From the NCBI RefSeq assembly GCF_001941825.1, contig NZ_CP019038.1:620001-684000 (forward strand): a stretch of 64,000 bases of DNA, read 5' to 3'. Positions 52,200 through 61,486 of the stretch are shown piece after piece. Source of the stretch: Massilia putida (lineage in GTDB: Bacteria; Pseudomonadota; Gammaproteobacteria; Burkholderiales; Burkholderiaceae_D). Both the position numbers and the translations under genes were made by a program. Numbering within the stretch: the stretch's first letter is position 1; every line of letters starts with the position of its first letter. The notes beneath the pieces were generated by a model that saw only the letters and a program-made list of their open reading frames with translations, ran no database searches and was not told the origin of the DNA.

Positions 52200-53144
52200 T
52201 CAGCCGGCGCTGCCGGCGATCCGGTTGCGCCCGGCCGCCTTGGCGCGGTACAGGCGCGCATCCGCCAGGTCGATCAACGCCCCCGGCGTGTCCTGGCTGC
52301 CCGGCACGATCGTCGCGACTCCCATACTGCACGTCACCACCTCGGCCACGTTGGATGCCGCATGCGGCAACGCCGCTCGTGCCAGTTGCTGGGCGCAGCG
52401 CCGCGCCACGGCCAGCGCCGCCGCTTCGTCCGTCGCAGGCAGCACCAGCGCGAATTCTTCGCCGCCAAGGCGCGCGCACAGATCGCGGGTGCGCGCCGCC
52501 GCGCGATCGAGCACGCGCGCGACCTCCTTCAGGCAGGCGTCGCCCTGGGGATGGCCGTAGCGGTCGTTGTACTGCTTGAAGAAGTCGATGTCCACGATCA
52601 CGAGCGACAGCGGCTGGGCCAGCGCACGCGCCTTGCCCCATTCGACGTCGAGGATGCGGTCGAACATGCGGCGGTTCGCGACGCCGGTGAGCGCATCGCG
52701 GTACGACAGCGCTTCCAGTTCCTTCTGCAGCTGCAGGATCTTGTCCTCGGCGCGTTTGCGCTCGCTGATGTCGAACATGAAGCCGACCAGGCAATCGACG
52801 CTGCCGTCGGCATGGCGGATCACGTGCACGACGTCGCGGATCCACACATAGTCGCCGTCGGCCGTCAGTGCGCGGTAGTCCGCCTCGTGGTCGACGCCCT
52901 CGAGCGACTGGCTCACGCAGCAGTCGACCGTCTTCTGGCGGTCTTCCGGGTGGATGCGCGTGGCCCAGTCGTCCACCGTCTGCCAGCTGCCCTGGGGCCA
53001 GCCCAGCACCCGCTCGATCTGCGGGCCGATATAGGTGAAGCGCGCCGACGCCCAGTCGATCCGCCACGGGATCGCCTGCGTGGATTCGAGCAAGGTGCGG
53101 TAGACGCCGGCGTCGTCGTGGTCGGGCTGGAGTGTGCTGGACAT
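52200..53144 (-). CDS. PAS-GGDEF diguanylate cyclase
   Basis: 314 residues, soluble. One PAS/PAC module (about residues 15-130: PWRIDWASARFTYIGPQIER, DISERKRAEDKI linker) is followed by a GGDEF domain with ALTGVANRRMFD and the intact RLGGEEF (227-231). The inhibitory RxxD site is present as RTRD. It should synthesise c-di-GMP with product inhibition, in response to a PAS signal. It converges on the PEP-CTERM gene with a 12-base gap. Confidence 0.93.
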   Translation of the reverse strand: MSSTLQPDHDDAGVYRTLLESTQAIPWRIDWASARFTYIGPQIERVLGWPQGSWQTVDDWATRIHPEDRQKTVDCCVSQSLEGVDHEADYRALTADGDYVWIRDVVHVIRHADGSVDCLVGFMFDISERKRAEDKILQLQKELEALSYRDALTGVANRRMFDRILDVEWGKARALAQPLSLVIVDIDFFKQYNDRYGHPQGDACLKEVARVLDRAAARTRDLCARLGGEEFALVLPATDEAAALAVARRCAQQLARAALPHAASNVAEVVTCSMGVATIVPGSQDTPGALIDLADARLYRAKAAGRNRIAGSAG

Positions 53145-53204
53145 CCCGCCATATTAGCGGAACGGCGCGGCCGTGGGCAATCATCCTGGTCTTTGGATCA
53201 GTAC

Positions 53205-53450
53205 GCCACCCGCATCTGGGTCACGCTGGAGTATGCGCGGCGCGCGCCGGTGCTGTGCATGGCCGACGACGGCGGCCGCGTCCCGGAACCCGTGCGGCGC
53301 GACGGCGCGCGCAACGGACACCGGGGCCTCGTCGGCATGCGCGAACGGGCCGCGCGCACCGGCGCCCGGCTGGACATCGCGAGCGGCCCGCGCGAGGGCA
53401 CGGCGGTCACGCTCGCCGTGCCGGGCGCGCACGCCTACGGCGCGCACTGA
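53205..53450 (+). pseudogene. C-terminal remnant of a NarX/LuxR-type sensor histidine kinase
   Basis: One frame reads as the end of a HATPase_c domain: ATRIWVTLEYARRAPVLCMA, DDGGRVPEPVRR and HRGLVGMRERAARTGARLDI, then SGPREGTAVTLAVPG. That is the G1/G2 box region of a two-component kinase. The N-terminal sensor, HisKA_3 phosphoacceptor and N-box are missing, and no start codon with a ribosome binding site exists. The tail overlaps the LysR gene on the other strand by 16 bases. It is a decayed fragment. Confidence 0.7.
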
Positions 53451-54346
53451 GTCCGCAGATAGTCTTCGAGCCCGGCCACGAGCGCATCGAACGCGATGCG
53501 GCAGCGCGGGCTGGCGCGCAGGTCCTCGTGCATCGTGACCCACGTGTCGAGCCGGAACGTGAACGCGTCCGCCAGCACGCGCACGAGTGTCGGCGCGCGG
53601 GCCGCGAGCGGTACCTGGCACACGCCGATCCCGGCGCCGGCGCGGATCAGCGCCAGCTGGGCCACGTCGCTGTCGGTGCGCAGCGTGAAGCGGTCGCGCG
53701 CATAGGCCGGCAGCCCCTTCGCGGCCTGGCGCACGAACGGCGTGGGCCGGTCGTAGCCGATCAGCGCGTGCGACGCCAAGTCATCCAGCGTGGCGGGCGT
53801 GCCGCGCCGTTCGAGATAACCGGGGTGCGCATGAAATCCCAGTTCGATCGCGCCGACGCGGCGCGCCACCAGCTGTTCCTGGCGCGGCGCGGTCATGCGG
53901 ACGGCGATGTCGGCCTCGCGCTGCAACAGGTCGTGCACGCGGTTCGACAGCACCAGTTCGACCTTCAGCGCCGGATGGGCCGCGGCCAAGCCGGCCACGA
54001 CGGCCGGCATCACTTCCACGCCCACGACCTCGCTGACGCTGATCCGGACCGTGCCGGCCGCCGCTTCCAAGCCGTCGCGCAGGCCGGAGGCCGCCCGTTC
54101 CAGCGCGGCGGCCGTGCTTTCCATCGCTTCCGCGTGCGGGCGCAGCGCGAACGCGGCTTCCGTCGGCAGCAGGCCCGTTTGCGAGCGGGTGAACAGCACG
54201 AGCCCGAGCGCCGCCTCCAGCGCCGCCACATGGCGCCCGACCGTGGGCTGCGCGACGCCCAGCGCCCGCGCAGCCCCGGACAGCGAGCCTTCACGCAATA
54301 CGCCGAGCAAGGCCCGGTACAGTTCCCATTCGATGTCCGACCCCAT
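53435..54346 (-). CDS. LysR-family transcriptional regulator
   Basis: 303 residues. The helix-turn-helix is YRALLGVLREGSLSGAARAL with GVAQPTVGRHVAALEAALG next; the effector domain starts near TVRISVSEVVGVEVMP. It diverges from the NAD-dependent epimerase gene across 101 bases, so it probably controls that gene. The effector is unknown. Confidence 0.9.
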   Translation of the reverse strand: MGSDIEWELYRALLGVLREGSLSGAARALGVAQPTVGRHVAALEAALGLVLFTRSQTGLLPTEAAFALRPHAEAMESTAAALERAASGLRDGLEAAAGTVRISVSEVVGVEVMPAVVAGLAAAHPALKVELVLSNRVHDLLQREADIAVRMTAPRQEQLVARRVGAIELGFHAHPGYLERRGTPATLDDLASHALIGYDRPTPFVRQAAKGLPAYARDRFTLRTDSDVAQLALIRAGAGIGVCQVPLAARAPTLVRVLADAFTFRLDTWVTMHEDLRASPRCRIAFDALVAGLEDYLRTQCAP

Positions 54347-54447
54347 GGTGTTCTACAAAAATGTATAGCAGTTGGTATATGTGATGCAATTCCATTGAGC
54401 CAGACGTGACGTTACGCTGTCAACACTTTCAACACGCGGAGGACGGC

Positions 54448-55512
54448 ATGAACGGATCGAACGAACGGAATACGGCATTGGTACTGGGCGCCAGCGGCGG
54501 CATCGGCGGCGAGGTGGCGCGGCGGCTCACGCGGGAAGGCTGGCGCGTGCGCGGCCTCAAGCGTGGCCTGGCCGCGGAAACGGTCGACGCCGACGGCATC
54601 GCATGGATGGCCGGCGATGCACTCGAGCGTGCGGACGTGATGCGCGCGGCGCAGGGCTGCGCCGTCATCGTGCACGCGGTGAACCCGCCCGGCTACCGCG
54701 ACTGGGGCCAGCTCGTGCTGCCCATGCTGGACAACACCATCGCGGCGGCGACCGCCAACAATGCGCTCGTCGTGCTGCCGGGCACCGTGTACAACTACGG
54801 GCAGGGGGCATTTCCCGTCATCGCCGAAGACGCGCCCCAGCATCCGGCCACGCGCAAGGGCGGGCTACGCGTGCAAATGGAAGCGGCGCTGGAGGCGCAC
54901 GCGGCGCGCGGCGGCCGCGTGCTGATCGTGCGCGCCGGCGATTTTTTCGGTCCCCGCGCCGGCAACAACTGGTTCGCGCAAGGCCTCGTCAAACCGGGCA
55001 AGCCGGTCGGTCGCATCGCCAACCCGTCCGCTCCCGGCGTCGGCCACCAGTGGGCCTATTTGCCCGACGTGGCCGCGACGATGGTCGCGCTGATCGGACG
55101 CCGCGCCGCGCTCGAACCGTTCGCGCGCTTCCACATGGAAGGCCACTGGGATCCGGACGGCACCGTCCTGTGCGACACCATCCGCCGGGTCGTCGCGCGC
55201 CGCGGCGGCGCAGCATCCGTCGGCGCGTTCCCGTGGTGGCTCGTGCGGCTGGCGACGCCGTTCAACGAAACGCTGCGCGAGCTGTGGGAAATGCGTTACC
55301 TGTGGCGGCAGCCGGTACGCCTGGATAACCGCCGTCTCGTGGACCTGCTGGGCGCGGAACCGCGCACGCCGCTCGATCAAGCCGTCGAGCGCACGCTGGA
55401 GGGCCTCGGCTGTGTGCCGGCTACGCGCCCAGCCGCTGCCCCTTCCCGTACATCCGGCACTCGGCCGCCAGCGCCAGCAGATTGGGATCGCGCTCGCGGC
55501 TCTTCGAGATGA
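54448..55512 (+). CDS. NAD(P)-dependent epimerase/dehydratase (atypical SDR)
   Basis: 354 residues from ATG 54448 (CGGAGGACGG upstream). The Rossmann motif is GASGGIGGEVARRL (residues 13-26). Further on are NALVVLPGTVYNYG and VRAGDFFGPRAGNNWF, as in extended SDR oxidoreductases acting on nucleotide sugars or small alcohols. The last ~30 residues (from about ATRPAAAP) are Pro/Arg/Ala-rich, unlike the rest, and are antisense to the end of mdcR; the original stop may have been lost. Probably regulated by the divergent LysR gene. Confidence 0.8.
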   Translation: MNGSNERNTALVLGASGGIGGEVARRLTREGWRVRGLKRGLAAETVDADGIAWMAGDALERADVMRAAQGCAVIVHAVNPPGYRDWGQLVLPMLDNTIAAATANNALVVLPGTVYNYGQGAFPVIAEDAPQHPATRKGGLRVQMEAALEAHAARGGRVLIVRAGDFFGPRAGNNWFAQGLVKPGKPVGRIANPSAPGVGHQWAYLPDVAATMVALIGRRAALEPFARFHMEGHWDPDGTVLCDTIRRVVARRGGAASVGAFPWWLVRLATPFNETLRELWEMRYLWRQPVRLDNRRLVDLLGAEPRTPLDQAVERTLEGLGCVPATRPAAAPSRTSGTRPPAPADWDRARGSSR

Positions 55513-56338
55513 GCAGGCTGATGGTCTGGTGCGACGCATAGCGCGCATCGAGCGGAATGAGCTGGATCCGCGTGCTGAATTCGGCCACCCGGCCCGGCAG
55601 CAGGCTGTAGCCCATGCCGCCGCTCACCAGATTGATGAGCGAGAAAATGTCGGAAACGCGCATGATCGTCTCCGGGGTGAAGCCGGCCTGGCGGAACGCG
55701 TGGTCGAAGCTGTCGGACGTGACGAAGCCGCCGCCCAGGGTAATGAATTTTTCCCCTTGCAGGTCGCGCAGGTCGACGTGGGCGCGGCCGGCGTACGGGG
55801 AGCCGAGCGGCGCGGCCAGGTGCACCTCGTCCTCGAACAGCGGGACGGCCAACAGCTGCGCATCGTCGATGGGCGCCTGCAGGCCGATGACGATGGCGTC
55901 CAGCCGCCCCTCGTCGAGGCCGCGCAGCAATTCCTGGTTCGAGCCCAGCGTCAGGTCGATCTGCAGCTCCGGCCGGCGCAGCTTCACGCCCATCAGCAGT
56001 TGCGGGATGCAGCGCAAGGTCAGCGAATACAGCGATCCGATCTTCAGTCGGCCGCCCGCGAATCCGGCCAGTTCGCGCACCTTGCGCACGCCCTCCTCAG
56101 TTTCGCTGACGGCGCGCTGCGCGTGCTTGGCAAACGCATAGGCGGCCGGCAGCGGCGCCAGGTTGCGGCCTTCGCGCCGGAACAGCGGGCAGCGCAAGCC
56201 CTCTTCGAGCGAGTGCAGCGCACGGTGGACGCTGACCGTACTGCTCCCCAGCTCTTCCGACACGCGCGCCAGGCTGTGCAGCCGCATGAAGGCCAGGAAA
56301 ACCTCTAGTTTCTTTAAAGTAATCTCTTCATCGATCAT
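55421..56338 (-). CDS. mdcR: LysR-family malonate operon regulator MdcR
   Basis: 305 residues. The helix-turn-helix is KKLEVFLAFMRLHSLARVSE with ELGSSTVSVHRALHSLEEGL next. The effector domain starts near RLKIGSLYSLTLRCIP. Its position directly divergent from mdcA, 126 bases apart, is that of MdcR, the activator of malonate decarboxylase genes in the presence of malonate. Its 3' end overlaps the epimerase gene by 92 bases. Confidence 0.85.
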   Translation of the reverse strand: MIDEEITLKKLEVFLAFMRLHSLARVSEELGSSTVSVHRALHSLEEGLRCPLFRREGRNLAPLPAAYAFAKHAQRAVSETEEGVRKVRELAGFAGGRLKIGSLYSLTLRCIPQLLMGVKLRRPELQIDLTLGSNQELLRGLDEGRLDAIVIGLQAPIDDAQLLAVPLFEDEVHLAAPLGSPYAGRAHVDLRDLQGEKFITLGGGFVTSDSFDHAFRQAGFTPETIMRVSDIFSLINLVSGGMGYSLLPGRVAEFSTRIQLIPLDARYASHQTISLLISKSRERDPNLLALAAECRMYGKGQRLGA

Positions 56339-56406
56339 CGCGCCGCTCCTGGGCGGAGCATACCTGAATCATTAACCTGAGAGTAAACAATCGCGCGCCG
56401 CGTTGA

Positions 56407-56435
56407 TTGAAGGCCACCCGTCTCCTTTCTATGCT
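56407..56435 (+). promoter_or_regulatory. candidate mdc operon promoter
   Basis: TTGAAG (56407-56412) and TATGCT (56430-56435) are 17 bases apart, 30 bases before the mdcA start. The rest of the 126-base gap to mdcR should hold the MdcR sites; none was defined. Confidence 0.4.
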
Positions 56436-56464
56436 GACCCTACCTTCCATACAAAGGAGACAAC

Positions 56465-58126
56465 ATGGAAAGCAACACGCCCGCCCCGCGCCAGTGGGAC
56501 ACCCGGCGCCGCGAAAAAGCGCGCCGGATGGCGGCGGCCAGCCACCTGGCCGACGGTCCCGTGCTGGAGCCCGAGCGCATCGTCGAGGCACTGCAGCTGC
56601 TGCTGGCCAGCGGCGACCGCATCGTCCTCGAGGGGAATAACCAGAAACAGGCGGACTTCCTCGCCCGCTCGCTCGTGCAGGTCGACCCGGACCGGGTGAA
56701 TCACCTGCACATGATCATGCCCAGCGTGAGCCTGCCGGAGCACCTCGACCTGTTCGAACGCGGCATCGCCAGCAAACTCGATTTCGCCTACGCCGGCGCG
56801 CAAAGCCTGCGCATCTCGCAGTTCCTGCAGGAGGGCACCCTGCAAGTGGGCGCCCTGCACACCTATATCGAGCTGTACGCCCGCCTGTACGTGGACCTGG
56901 CGCCGAACGTCGTGATGGTGGCCGGCTACAAGGCCGACCGCCAGGGCAATCTGTACACGGGGCCGAGCACGGAAGACACGCCGGCCCTCGTCGAGGCGGC
57001 CGCCTTCCGCGACGGCATCGTGATCGCCCAGGTGAACGAGATCGTCGACGACCCGAAAGACCTGCCTCGCGTGGACATTCCCGGCTCGTGGGTCGATTAC
57101 GTGGTCCGCTCCGACAAGCCGTTCTACATCGAACCGCTGTTCACGCGCGACCCACGCCTCGTCAAGCCCGTCCACATCCTGATGGGGATGATGGCGATCC
57201 GCGGCGTGTACGAGCGCCACAACGTGCAGTCGCTGAACCACGGCATCGGCTTCAACACGGCCGCCATCGAACTGCTGCTGCCGACCTACGGCGAACAGCT
57301 CGGCCTGAAAGGCAAGATCTGCCGCAACTGGACCTTGAACCCGCATCCGACCTTGATCCCCGCGATCGAATCGGGCTGGGTCGAGAGCGTGCACTGCTTC
57401 GGCGCCGAGCTGGGCATGGAAAAGTACACGGCCGCGCGTCCCGACGTGTTCTTCATCGGCCGCGACGGCTCCATGCGCTCGAACCGCGCGTTCTGCCAGC
57501 TCGCGGGCCAGTACGCCGTCGACCTGTTCATCGGCTCGACCTTGCAGATGGATGGCCTGGCCAATTCGTCGACCGTCACCCACGGCCGCCTGACCGGCTT
57601 CGGCGGCGCGCCGAACATGGGACACGATCCGCACGGCCGCCGCCACCCGACGCCCGCCTGGCTCGACCTCGTCGAGACCGAAGACCCTCTGGCACGCGGC
57701 AAGAAGCTCGTCGTGCAGATGGTCGAGACCTTCCAGGACGGCAGCCAGCCGACCATCGTCGAATCGCTGGACGCCGTCGACGTGGGCAAGGCGTCCGGCA
57801 TGCCGCTGGCACCCGTGATGATCTACGGCGACGACGTCACCCACGTGCTGACCGAGGAAGGCATCGCCTACCTGTACAAGGCGAAGTCGCTGGAAGAACG
57901 GAAAGCCATGCTGGCGGCCGTGGCCGGCGTCACGCCGATCGGCCTCACGCACGACCCGAAGCAGACCGCGCGCATGCGTTCGGAAGGCTTGATCGCGCTG
58001 CCGGAAGACATGGGCGTGCGCCGCGCCGACGCCACCCGCTCGCTGCTGGCCGCCAAGAGCATCGCGGAGCTGGTCGACTGGTCCGGCGGCCTGTACGAAC
58101 CGCCCGCCAAATTCAGGAGCTGGTGA
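56465..58126 (+). CDS. mdcA: malonate decarboxylase alpha subunit (acetyl-S-ACP:malonate ACP transferase)
   Basis: 553 residues, the full family length. It exchanges acetyl for malonyl on the acyl carrier subunit, the first step of biotin-independent malonate decarboxylation. It opens with DTRRREKARRMAAASHLADG and has the CoA-transferase-like core with GPSTEDTPALVEAAAFRDG and FNTAAIELLLPTYGEQLG. Ribosome binding site AAAGGAGA. First gene of the operon; its stop overlaps the mdcB start (TGATG). Confidence 0.95.
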   Translation: MESNTPAPRQWDTRRREKARRMAAASHLADGPVLEPERIVEALQLLLASGDRIVLEGNNQKQADFLARSLVQVDPDRVNHLHMIMPSVSLPEHLDLFERGIASKLDFAYAGAQSLRISQFLQEGTLQVGALHTYIELYARLYVDLAPNVVMVAGYKADRQGNLYTGPSTEDTPALVEAAAFRDGIVIAQVNEIVDDPKDLPRVDIPGSWVDYVVRSDKPFYIEPLFTRDPRLVKPVHILMGMMAIRGVYERHNVQSLNHGIGFNTAAIELLLPTYGEQLGLKGKICRNWTLNPHPTLIPAIESGWVESVHCFGAELGMEKYTAARPDVFFIGRDGSMRSNRAFCQLAGQYAVDLFIGSTLQMDGLANSSTVTHGRLTGFGGAPNMGHDPHGRRHPTPAWLDLVETEDPLARGKKLVVQMVETFQDGSQPTIVESLDAVDVGKASGMPLAPVMIYGDDVTHVLTEEGIAYLYKAKSLEERKAMLAAVAGVTPIGLTHDPKQTARMRSEGLIALPEDMGVRRADATRSLLAAKSIAELVDWSGGLYEPPAKFRSW

Positions 58127-59004
58127 TGACGGCGCGCGACCCCATCCTCATCCCCGCCTTTGCCGCACCCGCCCTGGCCCAGGGTGTAGCGACCGAGCTC
58201 GCGGATCACGCCGTCGCGGCACTGGTCGACGAAGCGATGTTGACGCCGAAGCCGGGCCTCGTCGACCTGCGCGGCGGCGGCAGCCACCGCGACCTCTCCT
58301 GGCCGCTGATGTGCGCGTCGGCGTGCGCGCTGCGGCCGGCGTTCATCCGGATGGCGTTGGCCGGCCTGCTCATCGCCGACGACGACGCACTGCTGCGCCG
58401 GCGCATCGGCGCCATCGGCCGCGAAGGCGAAGCGGCGATGATGGCGGTGTCCAAAGGCGTCAACACGCACCGCGGCGCGATCTGGGCCCTCGGCCTGCTC
58501 GTTACGGCGGCCGCAGTGGCGCCCGAACGCGACGCCCCGAGCATCGCCGCCCGCGCCGGCCGCCTGGCCCGCATCGCCGACCCCGGCGCGCCTGTGCTGA
58601 CGGGCCACAAGGGCGAGCGCGCGTGCATCGAGCACGGCGTCGGCGGCGCGCGCGGCCAGGCAGGTGCCGGCTTCCCGCACGTGATCGAGCACGCGCTGCC
58701 GATGCTGAAGCTGGCCCGCGCCCGCGGCGACGCCGAACACCTCGCGCGTGTAAACGCCCTGCTGGCCGTGATGGCGACGCTGGACGACACCTGCCTGCTG
58801 GCGCGCGGCGGCCGCAAGGCCTTGAGTGCCGCGCAGCAGGGTGCGCGCCGCGTGCTGGCGGCGGGCGGCATCGCCACGCCGAACGGCAGGCGCGCCTTCG
58901 ACGAACTGGAAGAGCGCCTGCGCCGGCTGCACGTCTCGCCCGGCGGCGCCGCCGACCTGCTGGCGGCCGCGCTGCTGCTGGACCGAATCGAACGAGGAGA
59001 GTAA
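58126..59004 (+). CDS. mdcB: triphosphoribosyl-dephospho-CoA synthase for malonate decarboxylase
   Basis: 292 residues, CitG/MdcB family. Builds the 2'-(5''-triphosphoribosyl)-3'-dephospho-CoA precursor of the carrier's prosthetic group from ATP and dephospho-CoA. Signature segments are MLTPKPGLVDLRGGGSHRDL near the start and KGVNTHRGAIWALGLL in the middle, then TGHKGERA. It starts at the last base of the mdcA stop codon (58126), so translation is coupled. Confidence 0.93.
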   Translation: MTARDPILIPAFAAPALAQGVATELADHAVAALVDEAMLTPKPGLVDLRGGGSHRDLSWPLMCASACALRPAFIRMALAGLLIADDDALLRRRIGAIGREGEAAMMAVSKGVNTHRGAIWALGLLVTAAAVAPERDAPSIAARAGRLARIADPGAPVLTGHKGERACIEHGVGGARGQAGAGFPHVIEHALPMLKLARARGDAEHLARVNALLAVMATLDDTCLLARGGRKALSAAQQGARRVLAAGGIATPNGRRAFDELEERLRRLHVSPGGAADLLAAALLLDRIERGE

Positions 59005-59008
59005 GACA

Positions 59009-59320
59009 ATGGAGAGACTGGACTACACATTCGCCGCCGGCCAACCGGCGCCGGGTCGCACCGTCAGCGGTGTCGTGAGCTCCGGCGACCTGGAAGTGCT
59101 GCTGGAGCCGGCCGCCGCCGGCCGCACGACGGTCGCCGTGCAGACATCGGTCGACGGCTATGGCGCGACGTGGAAGGCGTTGCTTACGCGCGTGTTCGGC
59201 GCCGGCGACCTGCCCGCGGCGCGCATCGAGATCAACGACAACGGCGCCACGCCCGGCGTCGTGCGCATGCGCATCGAGCAGGCGTACGAGCAGGCGGCCA
59301 ACAACGGAGGCACACCATGA
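59009..59320 (+). CDS. mdcC: malonate decarboxylase delta subunit (acyl carrier protein)
   Basis: 103 residues. The prosthetic group is attached to a Ser in VVSSGDLEVLLEP; Ser25 corresponds to the modified serine of the Klebsiella protein as I recall it. This carrier moves malonyl and acetyl groups between the subunits. ATG 59009 follows GAGGAGAGT. It overlaps mdcD by four bases. Confidence 0.93.
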   Translation: MERLDYTFAAGQPAPGRTVSGVVSSGDLEVLLEPAAAGRTTVAVQTSVDGYGATWKALLTRVFGAGDLPAARIEINDNGATPGVVRMRIEQAYEQAANNGGTP

Positions 59321-60168
59321 GTATCGACAGCCTGTTGAAGCGCGACAGCTTCATCGAACGGGGCGCCCGCAGCCGCGCCCAGGCGCTGCTCGACCCGGGC
59401 ACGTTCCGCGAACTGGCGGGGCCGTTCGAGCGCCTGCACTCGCCGTGGCTCGCGATGCAGAACCTCGTGACGCAGGCCGACGACGGCGTGGTCGTCGCCA
59501 AGGGCAAGCTGGCGGGCCGGCCCACCGTCGTGCTCGCGATCGAGGGCGCGTTCCAGGGCGGCAGCATGGGCGAAATCGGCAGCGCCAAGATCGCCGGCGC
59601 GCTGGAACTGGCGGTCAGCGACAACGAACGGGGCATCCCGACGCAGGCCGTGATCGTGTTCGAGACGGGCGGCGTGCGCCTGCAGGAAGCGAATCTGGGC
59701 CTGGCGGGCATCGCCGAGATCCAGTCCGCCATCGTCGCCCTGCGCCGCCACCGTCCCGTCATCGGCATCAGCGCCGGTACGGTGGGCTGCTACGGCGGCA
59801 TGTCGATCGCGGCCGGGTTGTGCTCATACTTCGTGATGACGCGCGAGGCGCGCCTGGGCCTCAACGGCCCGCAGGTGATCGAGCAGGAAGCCGGCGTCGC
59901 GGAATTCGATGCGCGCCAGCGCGCCCTCATCTGGGGCCTGACGGGCGGCGAGCAGCGCGCGGCCACGCACCTGGCCGACGCCTGCGTGGACGACGACACG
60001 GCGGCAATGCGCGATACCGTGATCGCCCTGTTCGCGCAGGGCGTTCCGCTTGTTCCCCGCAGCGACCGGGCGCAAGACTTCCTCACCGGCCTGGAACGGG
60101 TCGACACGTCCCGCCAGGCGACGCCGCAGGACGTGCGCCGGATTTATTCGAAAGGACTGGCACAATGA
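59317..60168 (+). CDS. mdcD: malonate decarboxylase beta subunit
   Basis: 283 residues, carboxyltransferase fold (crotonase-like). With MdcE it decarboxylates malonyl-S-ACP to acetyl-S-ACP. The segment AIEGAFQGGSMGEIGSAKIA carries the oxyanion-hole glycines, and GISAGTVGCYGGMSIAAG is the second. GGAGG precedes the ATG at 59317. Overlaps mdcE by four bases. Confidence 0.94.
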   Translation: MSIDSLLKRDSFIERGARSRAQALLDPGTFRELAGPFERLHSPWLAMQNLVTQADDGVVVAKGKLAGRPTVVLAIEGAFQGGSMGEIGSAKIAGALELAVSDNERGIPTQAVIVFETGGVRLQEANLGLAGIAEIQSAIVALRRHRPVIGISAGTVGCYGGMSIAAGLCSYFVMTREARLGLNGPQVIEQEAGVAEFDARQRALIWGLTGGEQRAATHLADACVDDDTAAMRDTVIALFAQGVPLVPRSDRAQDFLTGLERVDTSRQATPQDVRRIYSKGLAQ

Positions 60169-60989
60169 GCCCCCACACCAACCACGCATCGCGCGGCGCC
60201 ATGTGGCTGCGCCTGCTCACGGGCGGCGCGCATCCCGTCCACGACTGGACCACGGTGCACGCCTGCGACGCCATCCTCGCCGGCCGGCCCGCGCGCTACG
60301 TCGCCGTCGTGCCCGACCCCGACAACGCCTTTCCCCGCGCCCGCAACGGCGAAGTGGGTCTCGTCGAAGGCTGGCGGCTGGCGCAAGCCGTGCGCGAGGT
60401 CATCGACATGGACCGCGACTCGGCCGCCAAGCGCCCGATTATCGCCGTCATCGACGTGCCGAGCCAGGCCTACGGCCGGCGCGAGGAAGCCTACGGCATC
60501 CACCAGGCCTTGGCCGGTGCCGTGGCCGCGTATGCCGATGCGCGCCAGGCGGGCCATCCGGTCATCGGCCTGATCGTCGGCCTCGCGATGTCCGGCGCCT
60601 TCCTCGCCCACGGCTACCAGGCCAACCGCCTGATCGCGCTGGACGATCCCGCTGTCGCGGTGCACGCGATGGGCAAGGCGTCCGCCGCGCGCGTCACGCT
60701 GCGCTCCGTCGAAGCGCTGGAAAAGCTGGCGGCCAGCGTGCCGCCGATGGCTTACGACATCAAGAGCTTCGCGTCGCTCGGCATCCTGCACGAGGTGCTG
60801 CAGTTGACGAACCTCGCGTTGCCGGACGAGCAGGACATCGCCCTCGTCCACGGCGCGCTGGAGGCGGCGCTGGCCGACATCCTGGAAGACCCGCGGCGCG
60901 ATCTTTCCAGCCGTCTGCGTGGCGAACACCGTGGCGCATCGCGTAAAGTGCGTGCGCTGCTCGCATCGGAATGGGAGGCCGCCGACTGA
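60165..60989 (+). CDS. mdcE: malonate decarboxylase gamma subunit
   Basis: 274 residues. Partner of MdcD in the decarboxylase. Segments typical of the family are IAVIDVPSQAYGRREEAYG, IGLIVGLAMSGAFLAHGYQA and AVHAMGKASAARVT. ATG 60165 overlaps the mdcD stop. It is followed by a 78-base gap with a run of seven T before madL, so transcript ends or attenuation may occur here. Confidence 0.94.
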   Translation: MSPHTNHASRGAMWLRLLTGGAHPVHDWTTVHACDAILAGRPARYVAVVPDPDNAFPRARNGEVGLVEGWRLAQAVREVIDMDRDSAAKRPIIAVIDVPSQAYGRREEAYGIHQALAGAVAAYADARQAGHPVIGLIVGLAMSGAFLAHGYQANRLIALDDPAVAVHAMGKASAARVTLRSVEALEKLAASVPPMAYDIKSFASLGILHEVLQLTNLALPDEQDIALVHGALEAALADILEDPRRDLSSRLRGEHRGASRKVRALLASEWEAAD

Positions 60990-61067
60990 ACACCCGCAGC
61001 AGCACCCGGCCGCCAACAATAATACCCACGGCCGGTCCACCTTTTTTTGGACGAAGAGGAGACACAC

Positions 61068-61475
61068 ATGATTATCTATGGAACCGCATTGCTGGCTGTT
61101 TGCCACCTGCTCGGCATCTTTCTGGGCGACCTGCTTGGGGCATTGCTGGGCGCTAAGACCAATGTCGGCGGGGTCGGCATTGCCATGATCCTGCTGATTT
61201 GCGCCCGCCTGTGGCTGCACAAGCGCGGCCTGATGCCCGCGCAGACCGAGATGGGCGTCGGTTTCTGGGGCGCGATGTACATCCCCGTCGTCGTCGCCAT
61301 GGCTGCGCAGCAGAACGTCGTCTCGGCCTTGCGCGGCGGCCCCGTCGCCCTGCTCGCCGCCTTCGCCTCGGTCCTCGTGTGCGCCGGCTGCGTCTCCCTG
61401 ATCAACCGCGGCGAGCGCCCGGCCCCGGAATCGGATGCCGACGCAGAAGCCCGCGTCGCCACCCAACGCGCCTGA
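61068..61475 (+). CDS. madL: malonate transporter subunit MadL
   Basis: 135 residues. Short membrane protein with about four helices (IIYGTALLAVCHLLGIFLGD; GVGIAMILLICARLWL), forming with MadM a sodium-coupled malonate importer first described in Malonomonas. ATG 61068 has AAGAGGAGA upstream. The C-terminal ~20 residues are charged. Confidence 0.92.
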   Translation: MIIYGTALLAVCHLLGIFLGDLLGALLGAKTNVGGVGIAMILLICARLWLHKRGLMPAQTEMGVGFWGAMYIPVVVAMAAQQNVVSALRGGPVALLAAFASVLVCAGCVSLINRGERPAPESDADAEARVATQRA

Positions 61476-61486
61476 AGAGGATCATC

